This document shows positions 21,701 to 40,743 of a stretch of 49,414 nucleotides of DNA, piece by piece. The stretch spans positions 1 to 49,414 of the forward strand of contig NZ_SRIC01000031.1 of assembly GCF_004684775.1 (NCBI RefSeq), given 5' to 3'. How positions within the stretch are numbered: position 1 is the first letter of the stretch; every line of letters begins with the position of its first letter. Source of the stretch: Streptomyces sp. MZ04 (lineage in GTDB: Bacteria > Actinomycetota > Actinomycetes > Streptomycetales > Streptomycetaceae). The position numbers and the translations under genes were made by a program. The notes beneath the pieces were generated by a model. That model worked only from the letters and a program-made list of their open reading frames with translations. It did not search any database and was not told the origin of the DNA.

Positions 21701-23336
21701 AGGAGGAGCTGCTCTGCCGGCTGTTCGCCGAGGCGCTCGGCCTGCCCGCGATCGGCCCCGACGACAACTTCTTCGACCTGGGCGGGGACAGCATCATCTC
21801 GATCCAGGTGTCCAGCCGGATCGGCCGGGAGGAGCTGCTGGTCACCCCGCAGCAGATCTTCAAGCTGAAGACCCCGGCGGCGATCGCGGCCGCGGCGGTG
21901 CCGCTGAAGCTGCCGGTGCCGCGCCCGGAGGACGGTGTCGGCGAGGTCGAGCCGCCTCCGGTGACCGCTCAACTGCGCGAGGACCTGGCGCTGTTGACCG
22001 CCGACGGCCTGCCCGGCGCGGTCCGCCGCTACGGCCAGTACGTGGTGGTCGAGGTCCCGTCCGGGGTGGACGCCGACCGGCTCGGCCTCGCGCTGCAAGC
22101 CGTACTCGACCACCACGACGCGCTCCGCATGCAGGTGGGCGTCCCGGTCGCCGGGCAGTGGGTGATGGAGACCCTGCCGCCAGGGGCGGTGAAGGCGGGC
22201 GACGTGCTCACCGAGGCGGGCTCCGCGCCGCTGCCGGAACTCGCGGCGGCCGCCCAGGCCCGCATGGACCCGGAGCGCGGGATCGTCACTCAGGCGGTAC
22301 TGGTCCGCGGCGAGGGCGGCGACCCCGACCGGCTGCTGTGGCTGGTGAACCACCTGTGCGTGGACGGCGTGTCGTGGCGGGTCCTTGTGCCGGACCTGCG
22401 CGAGGCGTGGGAGTCCGCGGCGGCGGACAGGGACATCACGCTCACCGCCGTCGGCACCTCGTACCGCCAGTGGTGCCGCACACTCGGCCAGAGCGCCCGA
22501 TCCAGCGCCCGACTCGCGGAGTTCCCCGCCTGGCTGGAGCAAGTACGCGACCCGGGGCCACCGCTGGCCGACCGACCGCTCGACCCGCTGCGCGACACGT
22601 ACGCCACCGGCCACTCGCTGCGCCTGGTCCTGCCGCCCGAGGTGACCCGGCCGCTGCTCGGCCTCACCCCGGCCGCGCTGGGCGTCGAGGTCAACGACGT
22701 GCTGCTGACCGCGCTTGGCATCGCCGTCGCCGACTGGCGGCGGCGCACGGGCGAGCCTGCCGGACAGGTCCTGGTGGAGCTCGAGGGGCACGGCCGCGAG
22801 CCGATCGCCGACGAGGACCTGGCCCGCACGGTGGGCTGGTTCACGAGCATCTTCCCGGTACGTCTCGACCTGTCGACGGACGGCGCGACGCCGGACTGGG
22901 ACGGCCTCTGGGCGGGCGGCGACGACCTGGGACGGCTCGCGGCACGCACGTACGCCGCACCGGACCGCGGCCTCGGCTACGGCCTGCTGCGCTACCTCAA
23001 CGCCCAGACGGAGACCGCCCTCGCACGGTTCGCACCGCCCGAGATCGGCCTGAACTACCTGGGCCGCTTCACCTCGGGTGCCGGGACGGGCGCCTGGCGG
23101 CTCGACGGCGGCGGCGCGGTCATCAGCACCGCCACGAGCAAGGACATGCCGCTGCGCCACGTCCTTGCCGTCACACCCGTGACCGAGGACCGGCCGAGCG
23201 GGCCACACCTGGTGGCCGACTGGCTCTGGGCCGGCGAGCTGTTCGGCGACGCGGAAGCCGAGGACATCGCGAACACCTGGTTCCGGGCGCTGCGTGCCCT
23301 GGTCGACCACTGCGCACTCAACGGTAGGGAGACATC

Positions 23337-23340
<4 letters not shown>
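18718..23340 (+). CDS. NRPS C-A-T-E module
   Basis: 1540-residue single-module synthetase. C 15-460 (HHAISDGYS), A 465-985, T with GGDSI at about 1024, E 1080-1538 ([23 protein letters not shown]). The first His of the E-domain HH pair is Asn, but the catalytic second His, the Asp and the EGH motif are kept, so epimerization is expected. The A pocket reads D-I-W-E-L-T-A-D-D-K. Its acidic lining (E278, D330, D331) would suit an amino-bearing side chain such as Dap, which is inference only. The C domain resembles the EntF class ([15 protein letters not shown]) rather than an ordinary LCL domain. GTG 18718 overlaps the SbnA stop and has GAGGAGG upstream. It ends with GTGA overlapping the next NRPS. 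A short Asp/Ala repeat lies at 20491-20532. Confidence 0.95.
20491..20532 (+). repeat. Short imperfect GAC/GCC repeat in NRPS A domain
   Basis: Imperfect 6/9-bp repeat of GATGAC/GCC units giving an acidic [13 protein letters not shown] loop before the [13 protein letters not shown] core. It is the only clear array of this kind in the rightward NRPS genes. Confidence 0.75.
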
Positions 23341-35089
<11,749 letters not shown>

Positions 35090-35093
<4 letters not shown>

Positions 35094-35908
35094 CCACGCA
35101 AGTGGCGCCGGCCCGGGAGCGCCCGCTGGCGTCGGCCATGATCGAGATCGAGACGGTGGCGGGGCGACGGCTGCGCAGGCTGCGCCGCGCGCCCGGCAGG
35201 CTGGTCGGCATCATCATGAACCCGATCATCGTGCTTGTGGCCTTCGGCTATCTGCTCGGCGGATCGGTGGTGGCGCCCGGCAACTCCGACTACACCGAGT
35301 ACATCTTCGCCGGCGGGCTGATGCAGGTGGGCCTGGCCGGCATCACGCCCACGGCGGTGGCCGTCGCGCTCGATCTGCGCAGCGGTCTCTTCGACCGGCT
35401 GCGTTCGCTGCCGATCTCCCGTGCCGGCGTGCTGATCGGCAACTCGATCGCCGACTGGGTGATGGGCCTCCTTGGCATCGCCGTGGTCACCGTCGCGGGC
35501 CTGGTCCTCGGCTGGCGCCCGCACGGCGACCCGCTGTCCGTGCTCGCCGGTTTCGGGGTGGCGGCCGCGTTCATCTACGCCATGGTGTGGGTCGGCATCA
35601 TGCTCGGCCTCCTCTGGCGCAACCTGGAGACCATCGAATCGGTCGGCGGCCTCATCGCGGTGCTGTTCTCGTTCCTGTCCACCGGTTTCATCTCGCCCGA
35701 CAAGATGCCGGCCCTGGTGCGCCCGATCGCCGAGTGGAACCCGGTCAGCGCCGTGGTCACGGCGGTGCGCGAGCTGTGGGGCAACCCGCAGAACGTCTCC
35801 GGGTTCGCCGCCACCCACTCCGCCCTCGTGGTCGTGCTGTCCCTCTCGGCCGTGCTGCTGGTCACCGGCGTGATCAGCATCAGGCGCTACCGGACCAGTA
35901 CGCACTGA
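35090..35908 (+). CDS. ABC-2 type permease (DrrB-like)
   Basis: 272-residue integral membrane protein with about six hydrophobic segments (for example [55 protein letters not shown]) and the [17 protein letters not shown] cytoplasmic motif typical of daunorubicin-type DrrB exporters. It should form the membrane half of an exporter with the ATPase encoded at 37470. The ATG overlaps the NRPS stop (ATGA), indicating translational coupling. Its last codons and stop lie inside the first copy of the 19-bp repeat array. Confidence 0.9.
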
Positions 35909-35962
35909 CCGGACCAGTACGCACTGACCGGACCAGTACGCACTGACCGGACCAGTACGCAC
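35891..35962. repeat. 19-bp tandem repeat (3 full copies plus partial)
   Basis: CGGACCAGTACGCACTGAC repeated from 35891, 35910 and 35929, with a fourth partial copy from 35948. It overlaps the permease stop and ends about 45 bases before the P450 start. Each unit carries TACGCACTGAC, also found (complement) at 17589-17599, and starts with CGGAyCAGT, as does the 18-bp array near 15559 in another register. Confidence 0.95.
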
Positions 35963-35989
35963 CGAGAAGTCCCACCGAAGGAGTTTCTG

Positions 35990-36010
35990 ATGCAGATGGA
36001 GACGTCATGA
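35990..36010 (+). CDS. Possible six-residue leader ORF overlapping the P450 start
   Basis: AAGGAG followed 6 bases later by an ATG encoding MQMETS and a TGA that overlaps the P450 ATG (ATGA). The better ribosome-binding site belongs to this mini-ORF; the P450 start has only GGAG five bases ahead. It may be a coupling leader or simply chance. Confidence 0.3.
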   Translation: MQMETS

Positions 36011-37233
36011 CCGCGCAACCGGCCGACGCGCGCGACGACTTGCGGTTCCCCGACCTGGCCGACCCGCGCACCTTCATCGACGTCGACCTGCCCGCGATGT
36101 GGCGCGAGCTGCGCGCCCAAGCGCCGGTCCACTGGAATCCGCCCGCCGACGACCGGCCCGGATTCTGGGCGATATCCCGCTACGACGATGTGCTGGCGCT
36201 CTACAAGGACAACAAGCGGTTCACGTCGGAACAGGGCAACGTGCTGTCCACCTTGCTGCAGGGCGGTGACTCCGCGGGCGGCAAGATGCTCGCCGTCACC
36301 GACGGCCTGCGGCACCGCGAGACCCGCAAGCTGATGCTGAAGTCTTTCTCCCCTCGGGTCCTCGAGCACATCGGCCAGCTGGTGCGCAGGCGTACCCAGC
36401 AGCTGATCGCGGATGTGCTCGGGCGGGAGGCGGACTTCGCCACCGATGTCACCGACCACATCCCGATCAACACCATCGGCGACCTGATGGACATCCCCGT
36501 CGCCGACCGCGGCAAGTTGGTCGAGTGGAACAACCGCACCCTCTCCCGCTACGACGAGGACGACTCGCAGCTGGAGGAGTGGCTGGCCCGCAACGAGATC
36601 CTGCTGTACTTCGGCGAGTTGGCCAAGCAGCGCCGCAGGTCGCCGGGGGAGGACGTGGTCAGCGCGCTGGCCACCGGTCTGGTGGACGGCGAGCCGCTGT
36701 CCGAGGACGAGATCGTCCTCAACTGCTACAGCCTGGTGCTCGGCGCGGACGAGTCAAGCCGGATGTCCTCGCTCGGCGCGCTGATCGCGTTCACCGAACA
36801 CCCGGACCAGTGGCGGGCCTTGAAGAACGGCGAGGTCAGCATCGCCGACGCCACCGAGGAGGTGCTGCGCTGGACGACGCCGGCCATGCACTTCGGGCGC
36901 CGCGCGCTCGAGGACGTACCGGTCGGTGACGAGGTGATCGCCGCGGGCGACGTGGTGACCCTGTGGAACTCCTCGGCGAACTTCGACGAGGACGCCTTCC
37001 CGGACCCGCTGCGGTTCGACCTGGGCCGCAAGCCCAACCGGCACGTCGCGTTCGGCCACGGCCCGCACTTCTGCATCGGAGCGTTCCTGGGCCGCGCGCA
37101 CATTTCCGCACTGCTGGAGGCGTTGCGCGACCAGGTCGCCGAAATCGAACTGCGCGGCGAGCCACGGCGGTTGTACTCCAATTTCGTTTACGGGTACCTG
37201 GGGCTGCCGGTCGCATTGACCGCGGAACGGTGA
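36007..37233 (+). CDS. Cytochrome P450
   Basis: 408-residue soluble bacterial P450, probably a tailoring hydroxylase or oxidative cross-linking enzyme. Seen: haem-ligand loop FGHGPHFCIGAFLGR with Cys, EEVLRW (ExxR helix), the meander PDPLRFDLGRKPNRH, and the I-helix LVLGADESSRMSS, in which Ser replaces the usual Thr of the acid-alcohol pair. The substrate is not evident. Its place between the permease and the MbtH gene suggests action on the peptide or on a carrier-bound residue. No ferredoxin or ferredoxin reductase gene is seen nearby. I prefer ATG 36007, coupled to the preceding mini-ORF. Confidence 0.92.
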   Translation: MTAQPADARDDLRFPDLADPRTFIDVDLPAMWRELRAQAPVHWNPPADDRPGFWAISRYDDVLALYKDNKRFTSEQGNVLSTLLQGGDSAGGKMLAVTDGLRHRETRKLMLKSFSPRVLEHIGQLVRRRTQQLIADVLGREADFATDVTDHIPINTIGDLMDIPVADRGKLVEWNNRTLSRYDEDDSQLEEWLARNEILLYFGELAKQRRRSPGEDVVSALATGLVDGEPLSEDEIVLNCYSLVLGADESSRMSSLGALIAFTEHPDQWRALKNGEVSIADATEEVLRWTTPAMHFGRRALEDVPVGDEVIAAGDVVTLWNSSANFDEDAFPDPLRFDLGRKPNRHVAFGHGPHFCIGAFLGRAHISALLEALRDQVAEIELRGEPRRLYSNFVYGYLGLPVALTAER

Positions 37234-37257
37234 AATCGCGTATAGGAGGAGATGGAA

Positions 37258-37473
37258 ATGAGCGGCAATCCTTTTGATGACGAGAACGGCACTTTCATGG
37301 TGTTGGCCAACGCCGAGGAACAGTATTCGCTCTGGCCGTCGTTCGCGGAGGTGCCGGACGGCTGGACCGTCGTGCACGCGGAGAGCACCCGGGCCGAGGC
37401 CGTGGAGTACGTGGAGCGGCACTGGAGCGACATGCGCCCCAAGTCGCTACGGGATCGCGCGGCCCAGCAGTGA
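37258..37473 (+). CDS. MbtH-like protein
   Basis: 71-residue MbtH-family partner that binds and activates NRPS adenylation domains. It has the family signature: NPFDDE at the start, QYSLWP, VPDGW, and YVERHWSDMRPKSL near the end, with the conserved tryptophans. Start 37258 is chosen over the in-frame ATG at 37252 because AGGAGG then sits 8 bases away. Its stop overlaps the GTG of the ATPase gene. Confidence 0.93.
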   Translation: MSGNPFDDENGTFMVLANAEEQYSLWPSFAEVPDGWTVVHAESTRAEAVEYVERHWSDMRPKSLRDRAAQQ

Positions 37474-38438
37474 CACATGCCATCAGGGCCGAGAGCCTCG
37501 CCCGGCGCTATGGCGGGGTGACCGCGCTTGCGGGCATCGACCTCGAGGTCGAAGCGGGTACGGTCCTCGGCCTGCTCGGCCCCAACGGGGCCGGGAAGAC
37601 GACCGCGGTCCGCATCCTGTCCACGCTGCTCGAGCCGAGCGGCGGCCGGGCCGAGGTGGCGGGGTTCGACGTGGTCCGTGAGCCGGCGCGGGTGCGCAGC
37701 CGGATCGGTCTCGCCGGGCAGTATGCGGCGGTCGACGAACTGCTCACCGGCCGGGAGAATCTGGTGATGTTCGGCAGGCTGCTGCACATGAGCCGGCGGG
37801 TCGCGCGGGCCCGCGCGGAGGACCTGGTGCGGCGCTTCGAGCTGACCCGGGCCGCCGACCGCCCGGCGGGCACCTACTCCGGCGGCATGCGCAGGCGCCT
37901 CGACCTCGCCAGCTGTCTGATCGGGTCACCGGAGGTGCTGTTCCTGGACGAGCCCTCGGTCGGTCTCGACCCGGCGAGCCGGATCGTCCTGTGGAACACC
38001 GTCCGCGGCCTGGTCGACGACGGCATGACTGTCCTGCTCACCACCCAGTACCTGGACGAGGCCGACCGGTTGGCCGACGAGGTCGCGGTGATCGAGTCGG
38101 GCCGGGTGATCGCGGCGGGCACGCCGGACGAGCTCAAGCGCAAGGTCGGCGAGGACCGTCTCGAGGTGCAGTTGGTCGCCTCGGCCGGCGCCGAAGAGGT
38201 CGACACCACCACCGCGGCGGCGGTGCGCGCGCTCGCCCCCTTCGCCCAGTCGCCGCCCACCGTGGACGGTGTGACCGGGAAGGTCTCGGTTCAGCTCAAC
38301 GACGGTGCCCAGGGGGTCGGTTCCGCCGCGATCGCGCTCCGCGAGGCGGGCGTGGACGTCGCGGACTTCGTGCTGCGCAGGCCGACCCTTGACGACGTGT
38401 TCCTCAACCTGGTCGGCCACTCCGCCGACAACGGCTGA
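37470..38438 (+). CDS. ABC transporter ATP-binding protein (DrrA-like)
   Basis: 322-residue ATPase that should pair with the ABC-2 permease at 35090 to export the product or give self-resistance. Seen: Walker A GPNGAGKTT, signature YSGGMRRRLDLA, Walker B VLFLDEPSVGLDP, switch region TTQYLDEADRLAD, and the extra C-terminal domain of DrrA-type proteins (PTLDDVFLNLVG). GTG 37470 overlaps the MbtH stop. It is unusual that permease and ATPase are separated by the P450 and MbtH genes. Confidence 0.93.
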   Translation: MTHAIRAESLARRYGGVTALAGIDLEVEAGTVLGLLGPNGAGKTTAVRILSTLLEPSGGRAEVAGFDVVREPARVRSRIGLAGQYAAVDELLTGRENLVMFGRLLHMSRRVARARAEDLVRRFELTRAADRPAGTYSGGMRRRLDLASCLIGSPEVLFLDEPSVGLDPASRIVLWNTVRGLVDDGMTVLLTTQYLDEADRLADEVAVIESGRVIAAGTPDELKRKVGEDRLEVQLVASAGAEEVDTTTAAAVRALAPFAQSPPTVDGVTGKVSVQLNDGAQGVGSAAIALREAGVDVADFVLRRPTLDDVFLNLVGHSADNG

Positions 38439-38478
38439 AGCCCGTCGGCGGTCCGGGACTCCCGGCTGCGGACGGGCT
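38439..38478 (+). terminator. Hairpin after the DrrA-like gene
   Basis: AGCCCGTC (38439-38446) pairs with GACGGGCT (38471-38478), and CCGGGA/CCCGG pair inside. No T-run. It probably reduces read-through into the methyltransferase gene rather than ending the operon outright. Confidence 0.45.
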
Positions 38479-38553
38479 CCGCCTTGTGCGTTTCCACCCT
38501 GTGCGTTTCCAGATGTCGATGCATTTCCGGTCAAAAAACTCGGAGGATTGGCC

Positions 38554-39576
38554 ATGAGCGAAGTCAGCAGTGTTCGGGTGCGTGAGGCCATGTACGCGGG
38601 GTGGCTGAGCGCCGCGGTGTACTGCGCCGCGAGGCTGCGGGTGGCCGATCATCTGGCCGACGGAGAGCGCGATATCGACGAGTTGGCGGAGCGGACCGGC
38701 ACGCATGCCGAGTCGCTCTACCGGCTGATGCGCGCGCTGGCCGGCGCCGGATACTTCCGTGAGGAGGAGAACCGGCGGTTCGGGACGACCCCGCTGGCCG
38801 ACTACCTGCGTACCGACACCGAGGAATCGGTCAAGGACCTGGTGCTGTTCTACGGCCGGGAGGTCTACCGCGCCTACGGCGCGCTGCCCGAGGCCGTGCG
38901 CACCGGCGACCGCGCGTTCGACATCGAGTACGGCATGCCGCTGTGGGACTACCTGAACACGGTGGAGGACACCGGCGAGGCGTTCCGCAAGGGCATGGGC
39001 GCCGCCACCTGGACCGAGCAGCTTCCGCTGCCGCAGACGTACTCCTTCGACGGCATCGACACCCTGGTCGACGTCGGCGGCGGCACGGGCTCGATGCTCG
39101 CCGCCGTGCTGCACGAGCACCCCGCGATGAAGGGCGTGCTCGTGGAGATCCCCGCCGGAATCGACCTCACCATGCGGCACTTCAAGGAGGCGGGTGTGCA
39201 GGACCGCGTCGAACTGCGCGAGGGCAGCGCGTTCGACGAACTCCCGGCGGGCGACGCCTACCTGATCAGCTGTGTGCTGCACGCGATGGACGACGAACAG
39301 AGCGTTCGCGCACTGCGCCGGATGCGGGAATCGATCAGGCCCGGCGGCCGGGTCGTCATCCTGGAGCGCATGGTGCCGGCGGGCAACGAGCCCGGCCTGG
39401 CCCGGATGCTGGACCTGACCATGATGCTGATGAACGGCGGCAAGGAGCGCACCGAGGCGGAGTGGCGGACGCTGTTCTCCGCGAGCGGCTTCCGGTTCTC
39501 CCGTGCGGTGGAGATGCCCTACTTTCAGGGCGGCGCGGAGCTCTACGCCATCGAGGGAGTGCCCGTCGAGGACTGA
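38554..39576 (+). CDS. SAM-dependent O-methyltransferase (COMT-like)
   Basis: 340-residue methyltransferase of the caffeate/acetylserotonin type that acts on small-molecule hydroxyls. N-terminal winged-helix dimerisation part (YAGWLSAAVYCAARLRVADHL), SAM-binding motif I DVGGGTGSML, and the SCVLHAMDDE segment containing the presumed catalytic His. ATG 38554 has GGAGG 7 bases upstream; the longer open frame upstream is not family-like. It may methylate a hydroxyl made by the P450, which is inference. A strong hairpin follows, closing the rightward unit. Confidence 0.9.
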   Translation: MSEVSSVRVREAMYAGWLSAAVYCAARLRVADHLADGERDIDELAERTGTHAESLYRLMRALAGAGYFREEENRRFGTTPLADYLRTDTEESVKDLVLFYGREVYRAYGALPEAVRTGDRAFDIEYGMPLWDYLNTVEDTGEAFRKGMGAATWTEQLPLPQTYSFDGIDTLVDVGGGTGSMLAAVLHEHPAMKGVLVEIPAGIDLTMRHFKEAGVQDRVELREGSAFDELPAGDAYLISCVLHAMDDEQSVRALRRMRESIRPGGRVVILERMVPAGNEPGLARMLDLTMMLMNGGKERTEAEWRTLFSASGFRFSRAVEMPYFQGGAELYAIEGVPVED

Positions 39577-39603
39577 AGCCGAGCGAAGGGGCACGTCTCT
39601 GAC

Positions 39604-39640
39604 TGCGGGGATCCGGTCTGCCTGGGACCGGATCCCCGCA
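39604..39640 (+). terminator. Strong hairpin terminator after the methyltransferase
   Basis: Perfect 15-bp stem: TGCGGGGATCCGGTC (39604-39618) and its complement (39626-39640) around a 7-base loop, 28 bases after the stop. It lacks a T-run, as is common in actinomycetes. It marks the end of the biosynthetic operon. Confidence 0.8.
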
Positions 39641-39667
39641 GGCGGTACACAGGCACGATGAGTGCCC

Positions 39668-39711
39668 CTGACAAACGGCTGACAAACGGCTGACGCGCCA
39701 CTGACGAGGTA
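39668..39711 (+). promoter_or_regulatory. Candidate SARP box: four CTGAC heptads at 11-bp spacing
   Basis: CTGAC begins at 39668, 39679, 39690 and 39701, exactly 11 bp apart. The first two 11-mers are identical (CTGACAAACGG). The complement, GTCAG, is the word repeated at the same spacing in the halogenase/SbnA control region. It lies about 240 bases before the MacB-like ATPase start, close to the 252-base distance on the halogenase side. Confidence 0.65.
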
Positions 39712-39824
39712 CCAGCGGGTTTTCCACCGATCGAAGGTAGGGCTAGCCCCATGTTCCGGGGCTGCGGAGTTCCGCTAGCGTCATCATTCGCACCGCGCTT
39801 GGGCTCCGACCTGTTCATTCGCCA

Positions 39825-39852
39825 GATGTCTGATTTCCGATGTCTGATTTCC
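39825..39852. repeat. 14-bp direct repeat in leader of MacB-like operon
   Basis: Two exact adjacent copies of GATGTCTGATTTCC, about 100 bases before the ATPase start codon. Purpose unknown. Confidence 0.85.
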
Positions 39853-39948
39853 ACTGTTCAGCACCGGCATTCTCCAGCTCCATCGCGCCTCGACGACTCC
39901 TGCGGTCGGTCCGAACTGATGGAATTCCCCGAGATCTAGGAGATCTTC

Positions 39949-40743
39949 ATGCGTTCGAAGCAAGAGCGGCCGACCACGGATGAGTTGCTGCGGTTACAGG
40001 ACGTCCGCAAGGTGTACGGACGGTCGCGCAACAGTGTGGAGGCGCTGGCGGGGGTCTCGCTCAGCTTCCGGCGCCACACCTTCACCGCCGTGATGGGTCC
40101 CTCCGGCTCCGGCAAGAGCACCTTCCTGCACTGCGCCGCCCTCCTGGACCGGCCGACGTCCGGCAGTGTCCTCCTGGAGGGCCAGGACATGACGGCGATG
40201 AACGAGCGCTCGCTGACCAAGCTGCGCAGGAACCGCATCGGGTTCGTCTTCCAGAGCTTCAATCTGCTGCCCGCGCTGAACGTGGTGGACAACGTGACGC
40301 TGCCGCTGCGCCTCGCGGGCAAACGTCCCAACCGCAAGCTGGTGGACGAGGTCATCGAGCGCACCGGCCTCACCTCCCGCCGCAAGCACCGCCCGGGCGA
40401 ACTCTCCGGCGGTCAGCAGCAGCGCGTGGCGATCGCCCGTGCCCTGGTCACCCGGCCGGTCCTGCTGTTCGGGGACGAGCCGACAGGCGCCCTGGACACC
40501 GAGACCGCGCTGGAGATCCTGGGACTGCTGCGCGAGGCGGTGGACACCGGCGAACAGACCGCGGTGATCGTGACGCACGACCCGGTGGCCGCGTCGCACG
40601 CCGACCGCGTGGTGTTCCTCGTGGACGGCCGGGTGAGCGCCGAGCTCGAACGGCCCTCCGCCCAGGAGGTGGCCAGGCAGATGACCCAACTCGGCGCATG
40701 GGCCCGGATGCAGCGGCCCGTGGGTTCGGAACGGAGCAACTGA
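39949..40743 (+). CDS. MacB/LolD-family ABC ATPase
   Basis: 264-residue ATPase of the class that works with FtsX-type permeases. Seen: Walker A GPSGSGKST, Q-loop VFQSFNLLP, signature LSGGQQQR, Walker B LLFGDEPTGALD, H-loop VTHD. ATG 39949 has TAGGAG upstream. Codon 16 is TTA, so translation should need bldA tRNA. The stop overlaps the permease ATG (TGATG). It is likely a second export or resistance system, placed under the CTGAC repeat region. Confidence 0.93.
   Translation: MRSKQERPTTDELLRLQDVRKVYGRSRNSVEALAGVSLSFRRHTFTAVMGPSGSGKSTFLHCAALLDRPTSGSVLLEGQDMTAMNERSLTKLRRNRIGFVFQSFNLLPALNVVDNVTLPLRLAGKRPNRKLVDEVIERTGLTSRRKHRPGELSGGQQQRVAIARALVTRPVLLFGDEPTGALDTETALEILGLLREAVDTGEQTAVIVTHDPVAASHADRVVFLVDGRVSAELERPSAQEVARQMTQLGAWARMQRPVGSERSN

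Larger units (their letters stand above)
39577..39948. other. 372-bp intergenic region before the MacB-like operon
   Basis: No gene is seen. It holds the terminator hairpin at 39604-39640, four CTGAC repeats at 11-bp spacing (39668-39711), and a 14-bp direct repeat GATGTCTGATTTCC (39825-39838 and 39839-39852). About 240 bases lie between the CTGAC repeats and the next start codon, a long leader if the promoter is at the repeats. Confidence 0.85.
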
